From contig JAPTOF010000016.1 in NCBI GenBank assembly GCA_028554755.1, positions 4,315,001 to 4,379,000 on the forward strand: a stretch of DNA of 64,000 bases, read 5' to 3'. A program made the translations under genes and the position numbers. The notes under the pieces were generated by a model. It ran no database searches. It was not told the DNA's origin and saw only the letters and a program-made list of their open reading frames with translations. Positions 10,701-22,472 of the stretch are shown in pieces (position 1 is the stretch's first letter; every line of letters begins with the position of its first letter). The DNA is from Cordia subcordata. Its lineage: Eukaryota; Streptophyta; Magnoliopsida; Boraginales; Cordiaceae.

Positions 10701-10824
10701 GAAACAAAGTTATCACATATAAAATAATGGTAAAATATTCTCATCAACTAAAACACATGAAAACATTTTATTTTTCGAATTGACTTATTTTCAAGGCCAT
10801 AAAATTAGAAAAGCGATGGAATTA

Positions 10825-10920
10825 AGCGATAGCTCAAATGGTTAAGACTACCTTCGCAGATGTGAGGTTCAAAATTTTGAGGTGGGAACTTTGTAAAAAT
10901 TTTAAAAGAAAAGAATAAAA
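10825..10920 (+). mobile_element. SINE-like sequence
   Basis: A-box-like TAGCTCAAATGGTTAAGAC and B-box-like GAGGTTCAAAATTT are about 30 bp apart, followed by an A-rich tail. The layout matches the neighbour at 10530, so both are probably tRNA-derived SINE copies. The boxes are degenerate, so neither is likely to be transcribed. Confidence 0.4.
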
Positions 10921-12462
10921 TAAAATAAAATTAGAAAAGTGATATAAATTTCGCAACATAATCAACATAATAATCATGATACCGAAATATTCACTATGTT
11001 TCATGAAGTAATTAAATAGAAGGGGAAAAAATAATCTATATAATTTCCACATCAAAATATATTCACATATATATATGTATATATGTATGTCTATAAATAT
11101 GTATATATATATATATGTATATGATAATGCATTATTATATAATGCACTGAAAACCGTATATATGTAAATTTGGAGAATGCAAATTAAAGACAAAAATCAA
11201 AAGATATATAAAGAATTAGTGCAAAATTAATTCCGATATAATATAAATTTATATAGTATAAATCAACATATTTAAAAAATTATCATCCAATGAAGAGTTA
11301 AAAGGATGTAACACGTTGCTTATGTTTAATTCTTACCAATACGAACTCTAATGACATCAAACACTGGCACCATTACACAAATAATAATATTAAGACTTGG
11401 AGGCCACAGTTGAATTCATAGCATATAAGCTAATGCGGAAACAAAATTCACTTCAATTGCATATACAAAAACGATATCTCACATCCCGTACTTTAATTTG
11501 CTTGAAATCTTTCACGTCAATAGACTTAAATTTGTTGCACAGAGCTATGCTTCCATCTGCATAAATGTACGAAGATCTTCACCCCATAATGGAATGCATT
11601 GTCTCTCGATGACATCACTTCATTGACATCTAACATAAAGAAAATTATGCAAAACTAACCTTGAGCCATTCATGTGTATATATATAATATATCATATTTT
11701 ACCTCGAACTCCAAAATCACAAATAGAAAACATTATGTACTTTGCATAAAAAACAAATCAATGACAGTGAAGAGATTAAACCTCTTGAAATAAGCAAAAG
11801 GAGAAACAAAACATATTGGGTATAAACACCTCACTCTATAGCTTTGTACAAAAAATGGAAACATGACCCCAGTAATATATAAGCATCCCAACCATTGATA
11901 CATCGGAATCCCATATGTCACTCGCCCTTATGTCAATAGCACCCATATCAGTTTGATGAGAAAGAGAACACCGGGTGAAGCATAACTAAGGCACAACATT
12001 GCGCACAACATCAATAAATGGCTAGGGTAGTATTAATATATATGTAAAAAGAATTGACAACTTTTTTTTTTTTTGGTCATATAAAAGGATTATATTAAAA
12101 AAACAAAACACTAATCTTTTACATCATTCACATTAATATTTTAAAATTTTTTCATTTTAGTTTTACATCTTGCATGGCAAGTATTAATTGGACTTATCTG
12201 TTTTTTAAAAATATAAATAAATATAAAGTTTTTCATGACAGACAAATTTGGCATACGGTATGGTAAGGGCTTGTAAAGAAATTACATGGAATAATTAATA
12301 AGTGTAAAAGAAAAAGAAGGAAAAAATAACTCAAATAGACGTGTTCTTTTTAGCTAAAATGATATAATTTGTTTTATCAACTTCAAGTCGCCCACAACAC
12401 TTGCAACTAAGATATCAGATCTCAAACGCACACTTAACACATAGAGAAAGACCTAACCCGTT
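10921..12462. other. intergenic, AT-rich, no gene seen
   Basis: Low-complexity AT-rich DNA with short TA runs (around 11060-11130 and 11676-11700). Minus-strand open frames at 10834-11193 and 11733-11921 are low-complexity or have no recognisable domain, and I do not call them. Confidence 0.5.
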
Positions 12463-12621
12463 ATGATAGTGACCGAGCACTCCTACTCTAAGCCATCTCC
12501 GAAGCTTTTCATATGGCTTATCCTCGCAATCTTCATTCTCAACATCCTCTATAGCACCACTTTCCTCCAACCTTTCTCCATCCCAACCTCCCACCTGGTC
12601 AAGATACCCACCGAAGCATGA
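12463..12621 (+). CDS. possible 52-residue membrane peptide or gene fragment
   Basis: An ATG-to-TGA frame with a short polar N-terminus (TEHSYSKPSPK), one clear hydrophobic segment at about residues 15-31 (LFIWLILAIFILNILY) and a proline-rich end. The composition is markedly richer in C than its surroundings and the third positions look coding-like, unlike most frames here. The shape fits the signal-anchor N-terminus of a type II membrane protein, such as a Golgi enzyme, with the rest missing. I do not recognise the family. It may be a gene fragment left by a duplication or transposition. Nothing nearby continues it in frame. Confidence 0.35.
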   Translation: MIVTEHSYSKPSPKLFIWLILAIFILNILYSTTFLQPFSIPTSHLVKIPTEA

Positions 12622-14220
12622 ATTTGGTTACTCTAACCTTTTCAAAACACCAATAATACCAATAGATGCATGATTCGAAAAAGAACAACCAAATATTGTA
12701 CTCCTAAATTTGCAAAATGGAATCCCCAATCCTGCTCATATATACACACCATAGGAATCCATGAATCTATGCTAAACTATGAGCAATATCATATATATAT
12801 ATATATATATTCACCATAACCATGGCTGAAAAATCATAATTGAATGAAGAATGTTTTGGAAGTAGACCATTGGCTTCAAAGAACATTAATGGAATTAGGA
12901 TTGGAAGGAGGCAAATGGAAGAATTTTTTGGAAGATTTCTTTTGTCTGTAACAAAGATTTTCTGGAAGATATCTAAAGTCTACAACGAAGATATTAGAAA
13001 GAGTTCCATCGAAACAGCTGATCTATGTAAAAAACAAATCAACATGAGGCGAGAGTAGCCCATTGTTTTCACTGGAAACCAAAATGTTGGGTTACATGGA
13101 ATAATGGAAATCTAAGCGTGTTTGTGTTGCAGAACGTTCACTTGTCATTGGGTTAGAGATATAACATTTTTGGATTCACGTGCAAGTGTTTTTAACAATG
13201 ATGATCTGTAGAACAAATAAATATGCACCATTGATTACAATGGATACTGGGCATGAGAAATGGATGAACGGCAAGATTATAAGTAACTTTTTCAAATTGG
13301 CGGCTGGATTAAATGCCATGTGGCAATTGCGCAAGAAGGTGAATTTGGGCGGGAAAATCACTTGCATATTGGCAATCAAATTCACTATATAGAAAGAAGG
13401 TTACTTGGAATCTAATATCACAATACTTATTTATATATTATATAATATAAAGTATATATCTTTTTTATTAATGTCACTTGTCATCACTCGGTGACTTTTT
13501 TTTTCTTCTAAAAAAATTAGGATTGTACCCATGTGATGCGCAAGAAGTCTTTTTTTTTTTTAATTATTACATATAAATATGAACATTAATATACGTCATG
13601 CAAAAAAAAGTCATAATTGTTTTATCTATTTTTAGATGTTATATCTAAATTATTTTTTGGAGTTATTAAAACATTTATAAGATAAGTTCAATATCTTTAA
13701 TCTTTTCTATCTACCTAAAATTATTTCCTAATCTAAATTATATCCTTTTTTATTTCATTTATTAATTTAAATATTATATTCAATCAGCCTTAAATATTTC
13801 ATAAAAAGTATGATTATTATTAAAAACTTAACCAAAATAACAAATTTAAAATATATTTATATTTTAATGTATCATAAATAAACTACAAAAGCCTATATAA
13901 AGTGCTCATTTTTCCTATGCATTGCATGGATTATAATCTAGTATTTTTATATTTATTTTCTCAAATCCATCAAATAAAAACTTGTTTTTGAATTTCAATA
14001 TATTAAGTTAAAAAATTGGTTATTTCAGAAAGAATAGAAAACTGAAGCCAAATAAGAATAATAAGAACCCATATAAAAATCAGAAAAAGAAAAAAGAGAA
14101 AAATAAAGAGAAGTAAACGAAAAAGAAAAAAACTCAGTGATACACTTCAGCTATAGGGTTTAACGGGTTTAAGCTTCGCTTCTCAATTTTCGCCAAAAAA
14201 GGCTTCTTTCTCAGCTGCAG
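12622..14220. other. intergenic and nMAT2 upstream region
   Basis: AT-rich. A TA microsatellite sits near 12790-12812. Frames at 12840-13058 and on both strands around 13180-13390 show no domain and are probably chance. The last ~150 bp before 14220 become purine-rich and then CT-rich, and probably contain the promoter and 5' leader of the maturase gene. Confidence 0.45.
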
Positions 14221-14374
14221 CTTATGGCTTCATTCAACACGTAAGGAAACCTGAAAGCCCTTTTCTATTTCTCATTTTTCTATGATTTGAATTCCATTTT
14301 TTGACTTATATTTTTGAAATTACTCCCGTTTAAGTATATGAAATGGGTTGTTAATTTATTCATAGACAGCTGCA

Positions 14375-16588
14375 ATGCATCGCCGTTTTTTACTGTTTAG
14401 TCACCAAGTAGTCACAAGATCATCACTGTTATCTTCACCACCAAGAATAACACAGAGTTTATTGAGCTGCAATTTGAGTAATCTGAATAAAAGAAATTAT
14501 GGGTTTGGTTTATTTAGAGTATTTATTTACACTAGCGCACACCCGAGGCGGGTCCCGGACCCGAATGATCCGGCCACCCTGATGAAGGAGGATGGTGTGG
14601 CAGTATGTACACGGATGTGGATTGAGAGTTTTAAGGAACCCGAAAAGATAGTGACTAATTTGAGTGATTATTTGAGGAGGTTTGAGTTGTGGGTATTGGC
14701 TTATCAGAAGGTTTGTACTGATGAGACCGGGGCGTATTTGCCGCGTAGTGCGATAACAAGGGGGGCGTTGGACGACTTATTGGGGTTGCGTAATGCGGTG
14801 TTGGATAATAGGTTTAAGTGGGGGGCTAGGTTGGAGTTTTTCATTAAGTCACCAAGGGATAAGACAGAGTATGATTCATTGTCGAAGAGGAAGATTAGGG
14901 CGATTTTGACGACCACGCAGCCGGCTCCGTTTCAGGATAGGATTGTTCAGGAGGTGTTGCTTATGATTTTGGAGCCGGTTTATGAGGCTCGGTTTTCACA
15001 GAAGTCGTTTGCTTTTAGGCCGGGGAGGAATGCACATACAGTGATAAGGACAATCAGGAGGAGTTTTGCTGGGTATTTGTGGTATATAAAAGGGGATTTG
15101 AGTACAGTTTTGGATGGGATGAAGGTTGGGTTGGTGATAAGTGCTTTGATGAGGGATGTTCGTGATAAGAAGGTTATTGATTTGATAAAATCAGCTCTGA
15201 CTACACCTGTGATAACTAGTAAGCCAGATGATGGTGAGAAGAAGAAAAAGAAGAGGAAGTATCAGAAGAAAAGAGTTCTTGCAGAAGATGAGCCAAAGCC
15301 TGATCCATATTGGTTAGATTCATTTTTCGGGTTTGCTCCTGAGGAGGCTGAGAAAGTCCCTTCATGGGGACATTGTGGTATCCTTAGTCCTCTCTTGGCT
15401 AATATTTGCCTTGATGAATTGGACCACTGGATGGAAGGTAAAATCAAGGAATTTTATCGCCCTTCAAAGAGTGATGTCATATGGAACAGTTCAGAGGGTG
15501 AAATTGAACAGGGTAATACATCTTGGCCAGAATTTGTTCCGACAAGTGGGCCGGATAAGACTCGGAAGATTGATTATATCCGTTATGGTGGTCATATTTT
15601 GATTGGTGTTAGGGGTCCCAGGGCAGATGCAGCAACTTTGCGAAAGCAGTTGATTGAATTCTGTGATCAAAAGTATATGCTGAAGCTTGATAACGAGAGC
15701 CTCCCTATTGAACACATAACTAAGGGTATCATGTTTCTTGACCACGTGTTGTGCCGTAGAGTTGTATATCCCACTCTTCGGTACACTGCCACTGGTGGGA
15801 AAATTATCAGTGAGAAAGGTGTTGGAACTTTGTTGTCTGTGACAGCAAGCCTGAAACAGTGCATCAAGCAGTTTCGGAAGTTGAATTTTCTCAAAGGGGA
15901 CAGAGATCCAGATCCACAGCCTTGCTTTAGGATGTTTCATGCAACACAAGCTCACACAAATGCTCAAATGAACAAGTTCTTGGTTACAATGGCTGAATGG
16001 TATAGATATGCTGACAACAGGAAGAAAATTGTTAACTTTTGCTCTTATATTATTAGGGGTTCACTTGCTAAGCTTTATGCTGCAAAATACAAGCTTCGGT
16101 CAAGGGCAAAGGTTTATAAAATCGGTGCCAGAAATTTGAGTCGTCCTTTGAAGGAGAGAAAGGGACAATCACCAGAGTACCATAATTTATTGAGAATGGG
16201 TCTCGTGGAGTCGATTGATGGGCTTATATATACCCGAATGTCTCTTGTGCCAGAAACTGATTATACCCCTTTTCCTGTTGGTTGGAGGCCTGATCACGAG
16301 AAGGCATTGGTAGAATATATTAGGCTTGATGATTCCAGAACTCTAGAGGAGCAGCGAAATTGTCTCAGAGAGGAAGGCCTTATCTCACCTCAGGACTTCA
16401 TTTCAATACTTGTTTGGAGCTATAAGAAAAATGCTACTGTAGTAGATCAGCTTTCATCAACATCAAGTAGTGGGAATAACTTACAAAGTGAAAACAAATT
16501 GTTATTGGGGTCAAACAAGGAAAGCGATGATCAAAGAAATGCAAGCGAGGAAGAGAGGCAAGAAGTGTTTCATGAAGCACGAATGTAA
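14375..16588 (+). CDS. NMAT2: nuclear-encoded mitochondrial group II intron maturase (nMAT2-like)
   Basis: 737 residues in one exon; plant nMAT2 is about 735 residues. The first ~55 residues are rich in R and S and poor in acids, fitting a mitochondrial presequence. Residues about 165-480 form a group II reverse-transcriptase region (IRAILTTTQPAPFQDRIVQE, FAFRPGRNAHT at 213-222, CGILSPLLANICLDELD at 334-350). Residues about 530-640 form maturase domain X (WYRYADNRKKI...SLAKLYAAKYKLRS). There is no HNH endonuclease. The YADD catalytic motif is replaced by YGGH at 404-407, so reverse transcription should be lost while intron binding remains. The role is splicing of mitochondrial group II introns. 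A leader intron is likely: donor GTAAGG at 14241, acceptor CATAG ending at 14365. An upstream ATG at 14224 is out of frame after splicing. nMAT1 is the main alternative name. Confidence 0.9.
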   Translation: MHRRFLLFSHQVVTRSSLLSSPPRITQSLLSCNLSNLNKRNYGFGLFRVFIYTSAHPRRVPDPNDPATLMKEDGVAVCTRMWIESFKEPEKIVTNLSDYLRRFELWVLAYQKVCTDETGAYLPRSAITRGALDDLLGLRNAVLDNRFKWGARLEFFIKSPRDKTEYDSLSKRKIRAILTTTQPAPFQDRIVQEVLLMILEPVYEARFSQKSFAFRPGRNAHTVIRTIRRSFAGYLWYIKGDLSTVLDGMKVGLVISALMRDVRDKKVIDLIKSALTTPVITSKPDDGEKKKKKRKYQKKRVLAEDEPKPDPYWLDSFFGFAPEEAEKVPSWGHCGILSPLLANICLDELDHWMEGKIKEFYRPSKSDVIWNSSEGEIEQGNTSWPEFVPTSGPDKTRKIDYIRYGGHILIGVRGPRADAATLRKQLIEFCDQKYMLKLDNESLPIEHITKGIMFLDHVLCRRVVYPTLRYTATGGKIISEKGVGTLLSVTASLKQCIKQFRKLNFLKGDRDPDPQPCFRMFHATQAHTNAQMNKFLVTMAEWYRYADNRKKIVNFCSYIIRGSLAKLYAAKYKLRSRAKVYKIGARNLSRPLKERKGQSPEYHNLLRMGLVESIDGLIYTRMSLVPETDYTPFPVGWRPDHEKALVEYIRLDDSRTLEEQRNCLREEGLISPQDFISILVWSYKKNATVVDQLSSTSSSGNNLQSENKLLLGSNKESDDQRNASEEERQEVFHEARM

Positions 16589-19500
16589 TGTAACTTTTGC
16601 GTTTTTTGGTCTTGAAGATGGTTGTTCTTTCTCTTGTAAGCTGAAGCTATGGTAACAAAGAGAAAAATAGAATTTCTTCTTCTACAAAAGAGTAGCTATC
16701 TACAGTGTAAAACTATAGTGTGACTGTACTTTTTCAGCCAATATTCAATCTTGCACATGGAATATTCAATTGAGACAAGTCTTTCATTTCATTTCTTGTA
16801 CTTTTTCTCTTTCTGTCTCTGTTTCCACTTTGTGAAGGGCAGGTAAATGATTTTCAATTTTGTCCAGCTTAGCTATTCAAATGGATACATAGTGTCAAGA
16901 AGCTTCTATAGCTTCTTCTCTCTCCCTCTCCCACTTCATGTTGCCCCCTTCTTCAGTTCAAAGAGCTGGTTATGTGAACTATTTGGTTAGGCTTCTTCTT
17001 AGTAGATCCTTGATTATTTTTAAAGTGAATATTTGAGATTTACATATATGAAACAAGAGATTGGCATAGGATTAGACCACTCTACTCTGAAGCTCCAAAA
17101 CTTATCATTCTGAATTGAAATTCAACCCCATGATAACTTCTATCATGATTTGGTTGAACACAGTTAGACTCAGATGACTGCCTTATCTGGTGGTAAAGGA
17201 TCTTCTGGTTTAAAGTTATGTGTATATGGAATCTTATGTCTTCTAATACTATTAGCGTTCCGATATGCGTATTCTGCTTTTGTCCTTAAGCTATGGTTTT
17301 GCTGCATTTTATGTGGACAGTCAGTTTTTACACCAAATGCATCTAGTATACAAGATCGGTCATTTTTTTCAATCTTGGGACTCATCTTGTTGTTCTTCTA
17401 GAAGAGACCACATCACAAGGAAAATCTGTTTGAGTTCATCTTTATGCAGCTATTAACCATTGGGTGAAGTCCTCCTTGAAGGTCTCAACCTGAAATTTCC
17501 TGTTTGAATTGGCTTCATAATCATTAATGCAAGGTGGCTGGTTATTACTGATGATTGTGGATGCATTTTTAGCTGGCTTTTGACTTCTACAGACACATTG
17601 GTCATTATCATTAGTTATTTTAGCTTGCTGAATCAGGTATGTACCAGCAGCTGCTTCCTCCGACAACTGCCTTCTTCCCGTGGAGCAAATTTGTTGGTAG
17701 AGTAGCAGCCAGTTGTTAAATGGTATGTTTTTCATTTTTTTACTTCTTCTACTACAGGTCAGGATATCATAATTCTCCAGTATGAGAGAAATTATGGAGT
17801 GTGCACTTCTACTGTGAAGGGTGACAGACATATAATACTGATAGCTTCAACTAATCTTGTTACATGCTGGAACTTCCGGATTGTCATGAGGCTACTACTT
17901 CTTCCAGTCAACTGTATTATACTATATTCCCCAATATGGTTTACTTGGAAGAACTTTCCTAGTTTGAAGCTATGGTTGATAATGTCTGCTTAGATGTTGA
18001 TCCATTGGTGGAGATATATAAAGACCAATGTTCCTGAATGAATATATGCACAACTGATATGTGATATATACTGTGAAGAGCAAGGGATGCATCTCACTAA
18101 ACATGGCATAATTAGACTGAAAATAAGCAATAATATCTAAACAATTATAGATTAACAGCATGTTGAATCTCGATTTATTTGTTAAACAACAGTTTTTTAT
18201 GTCTCATGCCTTTCTGTTGATGCACAAGCCACTAGGCTTCTTGAAAAGAGATTTTTATGCTACAGATGCATGCATTTGCTTTAGCAGAGCTGAAGAGTAC
18301 CGAGAAGGTATTTCTGATGAAATTAAGTTGACAATGCAGAGAGCAATGTCAGTGAGCTTGAAGCGATTATAGTTCTCCTTCGGCAGCGGAGTCACTTTGC
18401 CCTTTTTCTCTGTGTTCTTCACATGTCACTGTTGCTTCCGTGACTGCACTCATTAGTACATAAGCAGAATAAAATTGCATGGACAAGAAGGCACGCACCA
18501 ATGGAGATCACTTAAACAGTTAATGGCGGATGGATCATATTCTGTACTGCACGCTCAAACATCTTTTCTATTGTTGATGCAGTGTTAGTAGCATTTCCAC
18601 GAGACTAGCTTCATTGCAGTGACTGCTAGTCGTTGAAGATTTCAGTCATGCCTCAGGGGAGTCCCCGTCAAAGTTGTTTTGCAGAAGCTGTGTTTGAAGC
18701 TGGCTGACTTTTCTGCACAGGTTTTACATGTCAGAGTTGATTAAATGGAGAGGAGCACCATTGGAGAAACTTCATGTGTGAGTGATTATTAAGAAACGTA
18801 AGCAAGTTGTGATGGAAATAAAGTAGCAATTCAACATGTTTTATATCTGTGCTTTGATATCATCTTGTTACAAAAGGGGTATGCTGTATATACATATTTA
18901 TCTCTGGTGGGTAGATTACAAGCATGGATCAAAGCAAGTTGTGACTAAAGAAACTTCTCAAAAGTTCATCAAAGATGTATTATTGTCATGCCCTCAAGCC
19001 CAAATCCCTAAGGTCGCAAGCGAGATTGTAGGCCTAACAATGAGGGGCATGACAATTATACCTTGGAAATTTTCTATGAAAATGTAGTTTCTTCTCCTTA
19101 AATGCCATGTGAAAAATATTATTGGGCGAAGGAAAGATAAACTTTGGTTAGTTTTTAACTTATCAACCGACAATATTAGCTACGAAAAGCTTGGATCCAA
19201 ACGATATTATTATTATTTTACAATAATGTTACGAGAGATTTAAGAATGCGGAATTCCGGATTGAAAATTATGGAAATTTTATATGCCATGTTACAGGTAG
19301 CATGTCTTTTATTGCAATAGCGAATAGTTAAACTTTAATAGCAAATGATATCAAAATTAAATTTGATAAGAAGTCCCTAGTATAATAAACAAGAGGAAAT
19401 CAAAATATTTTAAAAAGTTAAAATAAGAAGTCATTTATTTTATTCTCTACCATAGAAAAAGCGATGGTCCGTGGGGATCTGACTTTAATTTCTTCACAAA

Positions 19501-20080
19501 AAATATTATTTTGAATTAATTCTCAGATCTTGACCCAAAAAAAAAAATAATTCTCAGAAAAGATGAAATTCTTAAAAAATAATTACTTTAAAAAATTACA
19601 CAAAAGACACTCCCTTTTCTTTTTTTTTTTCTTTAGCCATTCATCAACTAAAAGGTGCCTAAGAACTCTCAATAACAAAATTATCCAAATTAATTGAGCA
19701 ACTTAGTCGATTGCAAGTCCTCCCATAAGGCAACTAACTTGATTCCTCTATTAATGGCATACTTTCCTTTATAAAGTCAATTCAAAAGAGCCTCAAAAAT
19801 ACTATAGTTGGAGAAAAATTAACCAAAAAAAAAAAAAATCCTTTTTTTCTGTTTTCTTCTCTACATCATCTCTCAGTCAACCACTGCCATGGTAGTCTCA
19901 ACCCAAGTCTCTTTGCTTGACACCTATCTACATCTCCATTGACACGGCTTTTTCTTACACTGCCACGCAACTTTCAATACTATATTTATACATACATACA
20001 TATATATACATATATAAATATATAATGCAAAAGATAATGTTTGCAGTTCACATAATTTGGGATCAGAGTAGAAAGAAAGA
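16589..20080. other. intergenic between the maturase and COX6b genes
   Basis: The first few hundred bases are probably the maturase 3' UTR; a long moderately GC stretch up to about 18800 lacks any frame above 130 codons. The frames at 17174-17401, 17442-17831 (minus) and 18836-19087 show no recognisable domain. After about 19100 the sequence turns AT-rich, and a TATA-like TTTATAAAG lies near 19770, about 310 bp before the COX6b start. A non-coding transcript in 17-19 kb cannot be excluded. Confidence 0.4.
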
Positions 20081-22472
20081 ATGTCTACAGCACAAAATAT
20101 TGACCCTCGTACCAAGATGAGGGCTAGGGATGTATCAAAAGTTACGAGAGGTGAACAAGCTCCTCGCCCTTCCGGTGACCATGACAGCAATGTCTCTAGA
20201 GCCCCTCCTCCTTCCTCTGTCAAGCCCCGCCCAAAGGTTTAGTTTCCCCGGTTGTCTCTCTTGATCTCTCACGTTCGGTCTGCAAAATTCTCGTTACGCA
20301 TATATATTTTCATTACAAGAAATTGAGCCTGTAGTTATACATATACAGCGCTTGATTTGATTGATTTTTTTTTTAGTGTTTTTGTTAACAATTTTTGAGA
20401 AAATATTTTTTTTAAGAAGTTAAATTCTGGTTTATGAGCAAAGTAGTTGTGTTGCAGTATTTTTTGGAGCCTCATCTTCTTTGAAAGCTTAGACGATGTT
20501 ATCACAAAAATAATGTACTTTTTGTTGTTTTTATTTTTTATTTTTTAAAAAAAAGCTAATCTAAACAAGTCCTTTCGCTCTTACCTAGTTATTTTTTGAA
20601 GGATAACAAAATTGACTAAAAATTGATACTACAGTTGAAAGTATAATAAATGTTTGTTACGTTTCGAAATGTAGGCATGCACGGAGTAAAATTTAAAATT
20701 GTTTACAAAACAAATACATTCTTTAATTTATATTAGTTAAATTTTTAAGCCTAACAAAATTTTTATTATCATAAAAAATTAAATATAAAAATTCTAATAT
20801 CATTGCTATTATTGGAGACTGAAAATTTTTTTTTTTTGTGAATTTTTTTTTGTTACATTTAAATCTGTAACTAGTATAATTTTATTTGTTACATTTAAAT
20901 CTATAACTAGCATAATTTTGTTCTTTTACACTTTAGTCTAAGCGTAACAAAAAATACAAAGTAACCGACACAAAATTTTGTAGTGAATTTCCTTCTTTCG
21001 AGTTGAAATTCTTGACCCTGTCATTTTCTTCCTTTTATTTGTATCTTGTTTAATGAGTGGATTATATATATGAATAATGTTGCATGTCTAGGCCAAGAAA
21101 AAGGAAGAGAGGAAAAGGGGAAATTAGAAGAAAATTATGGAAAGAAAAGGAAAAATGGAGATGATGGTGGATGATGATATATGACTAATAAAATGAATTT
21201 ATGCAACCATGCATGATATGCAGGAGGAAGCCGAGGGCTCTTCAGCTGATCACACCCAGTTTAGTGACTTGATGCGCAATTGTTGTATTCGTTACTACGA
21301 GTATCATAGGTGTGTCCTTTGCTTATATCCTCTTGCTTTTTCTTTCACATTTTTTCCAAGGATGCTTAGAGGTAAAAAATCACCAATACAACCATTATTA
21401 TACTTATGAGTTATATAACAGTTAGAGTATTTATGATGAGTAGGTTGCTTGTATGTTCTTTTGCATTCTTTGGAAGGTGTAAAGTCGATAATCCTATAAA
21501 AAATTTGATCTTAGAAACTCTTGCATTTAAGATGAGGGATAACACACCACTAGATAACTAGACAATTAGGGTATTTATGATGACTAGTAGGACATTGCTT
21601 GTTTGTCCTTTTGCCTTCTTTGGAGGTTAAAAGTGATAAAACCATGGAAGGTTGAGCTTAAAAACTCTCACATTTAAAATAAGGGATACATCACTAATAC
21701 AATCATTATTATACTTATGATCTTAGAAATTCTCATAATTAAAATGAAGGATATACCACTAGATAATTAAAAAAGTAGGGACTGCAGTTCCTTTGACCTA
21801 TTTTATTGTTTATTTCAATGTGTAGAAACAATGATTTGAATCATCCTAAGATACTACTGACCGTGGGCTTGTGACTCACTGGTTCACAACGTTTAATTAT
21901 GAACAACAATTATAATTAAGATTTCTGAATCTCTTACCCTATTTTCAATATTTCCCAGTATTTTTACTATTAATTTAGTGTTTAGATCTTCTCGTAACAT
22001 TTTTATCGTGATTCATGGACAGTTGGTTGTATAATTTGATGCTAGTTAATCAACTAATAAGATGATTACAATAAGTTAAAGGGTTATAGAAATTACTTTC
22101 TAGATTGTAATTGTCAACACACTTCATTCACAATTGAATTGAAAATTTTAAAAGCTCTGATGTTTTGGTTGTCTTTCATCTTTGAGTAGGTGCATTCATG
22201 AAAAAGGCAAAGACGCACCAGAGTGTGAGAAGTACGAGAAACATTACCGTGCACTATGTCCATATGAATGGGTAAAAACTCGCATTTTACATTTACCTTT
22301 TAACATTTTCATGTTATAATCTTCTTCTTGCTTGCATTTCAAGGTTTATATCAATTTTTGGGGGGAGGGTTGGAATTATTGTAGATTGATGAAGAATTAT
22401 TTTGCAATATAAGTGCAGATAGAGATGTGGGACGAGGAGATGTCTCAAGGGACTTTTCCTACTCCGATCTAG
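20081..22472 (+). CDS. COX6B: cytochrome c oxidase subunit 6b (COX6B), 4 exons
   Basis: Exons: 20081-20236, 21224-21309, 22190-22271 and 22419-22472. All introns are GT-AG and the joined frame is 125 codons plus TAG. The N-terminal ~70 residues are polar and proline-rich (KPRPKEEAEGSSAD). The C-terminal half is the twin-cysteine CHCH fold: a CX9C pair in NCCIRYYEYHRC and a CX10C pair in CEKYEKHYRALC, then CPYEWIEMWDEEM and GTFP at the end. COX6B is a small intermembrane-space subunit of respiratory complex IV, and the cysteines form two disulphides after Mia40-type import. The exon 2/3 junction splits the arginine just before the second cysteine, supporting the model. Plants have short (~80-residue) and long forms with N-terminal extensions; this one is intermediate. 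No frame damage is seen. Confidence 0.93.

Noticed and set aside
10834..11193. 119-codon minus-strand frame
   Set aside because: Mostly Tyr/Ile translation of TA repeats and SINE-like sequence; no coding signal.
15491..15967. 158-codon minus-strand frame
   Set aside because: Antisense shadow of the maturase gene.
17442..17831. 129-codon minus-strand frame between the maturase and COX6b genes
   Set aside because: No recognisable domain, no plausible splice extension, and unclear start; left as unannotated rather than called.
18836..19087. 83-codon plus-strand frame ending in a fairly protein-like stretch
   Set aside because: Could be a fragment of something, but I could not match it to a family or extend it by splicing.
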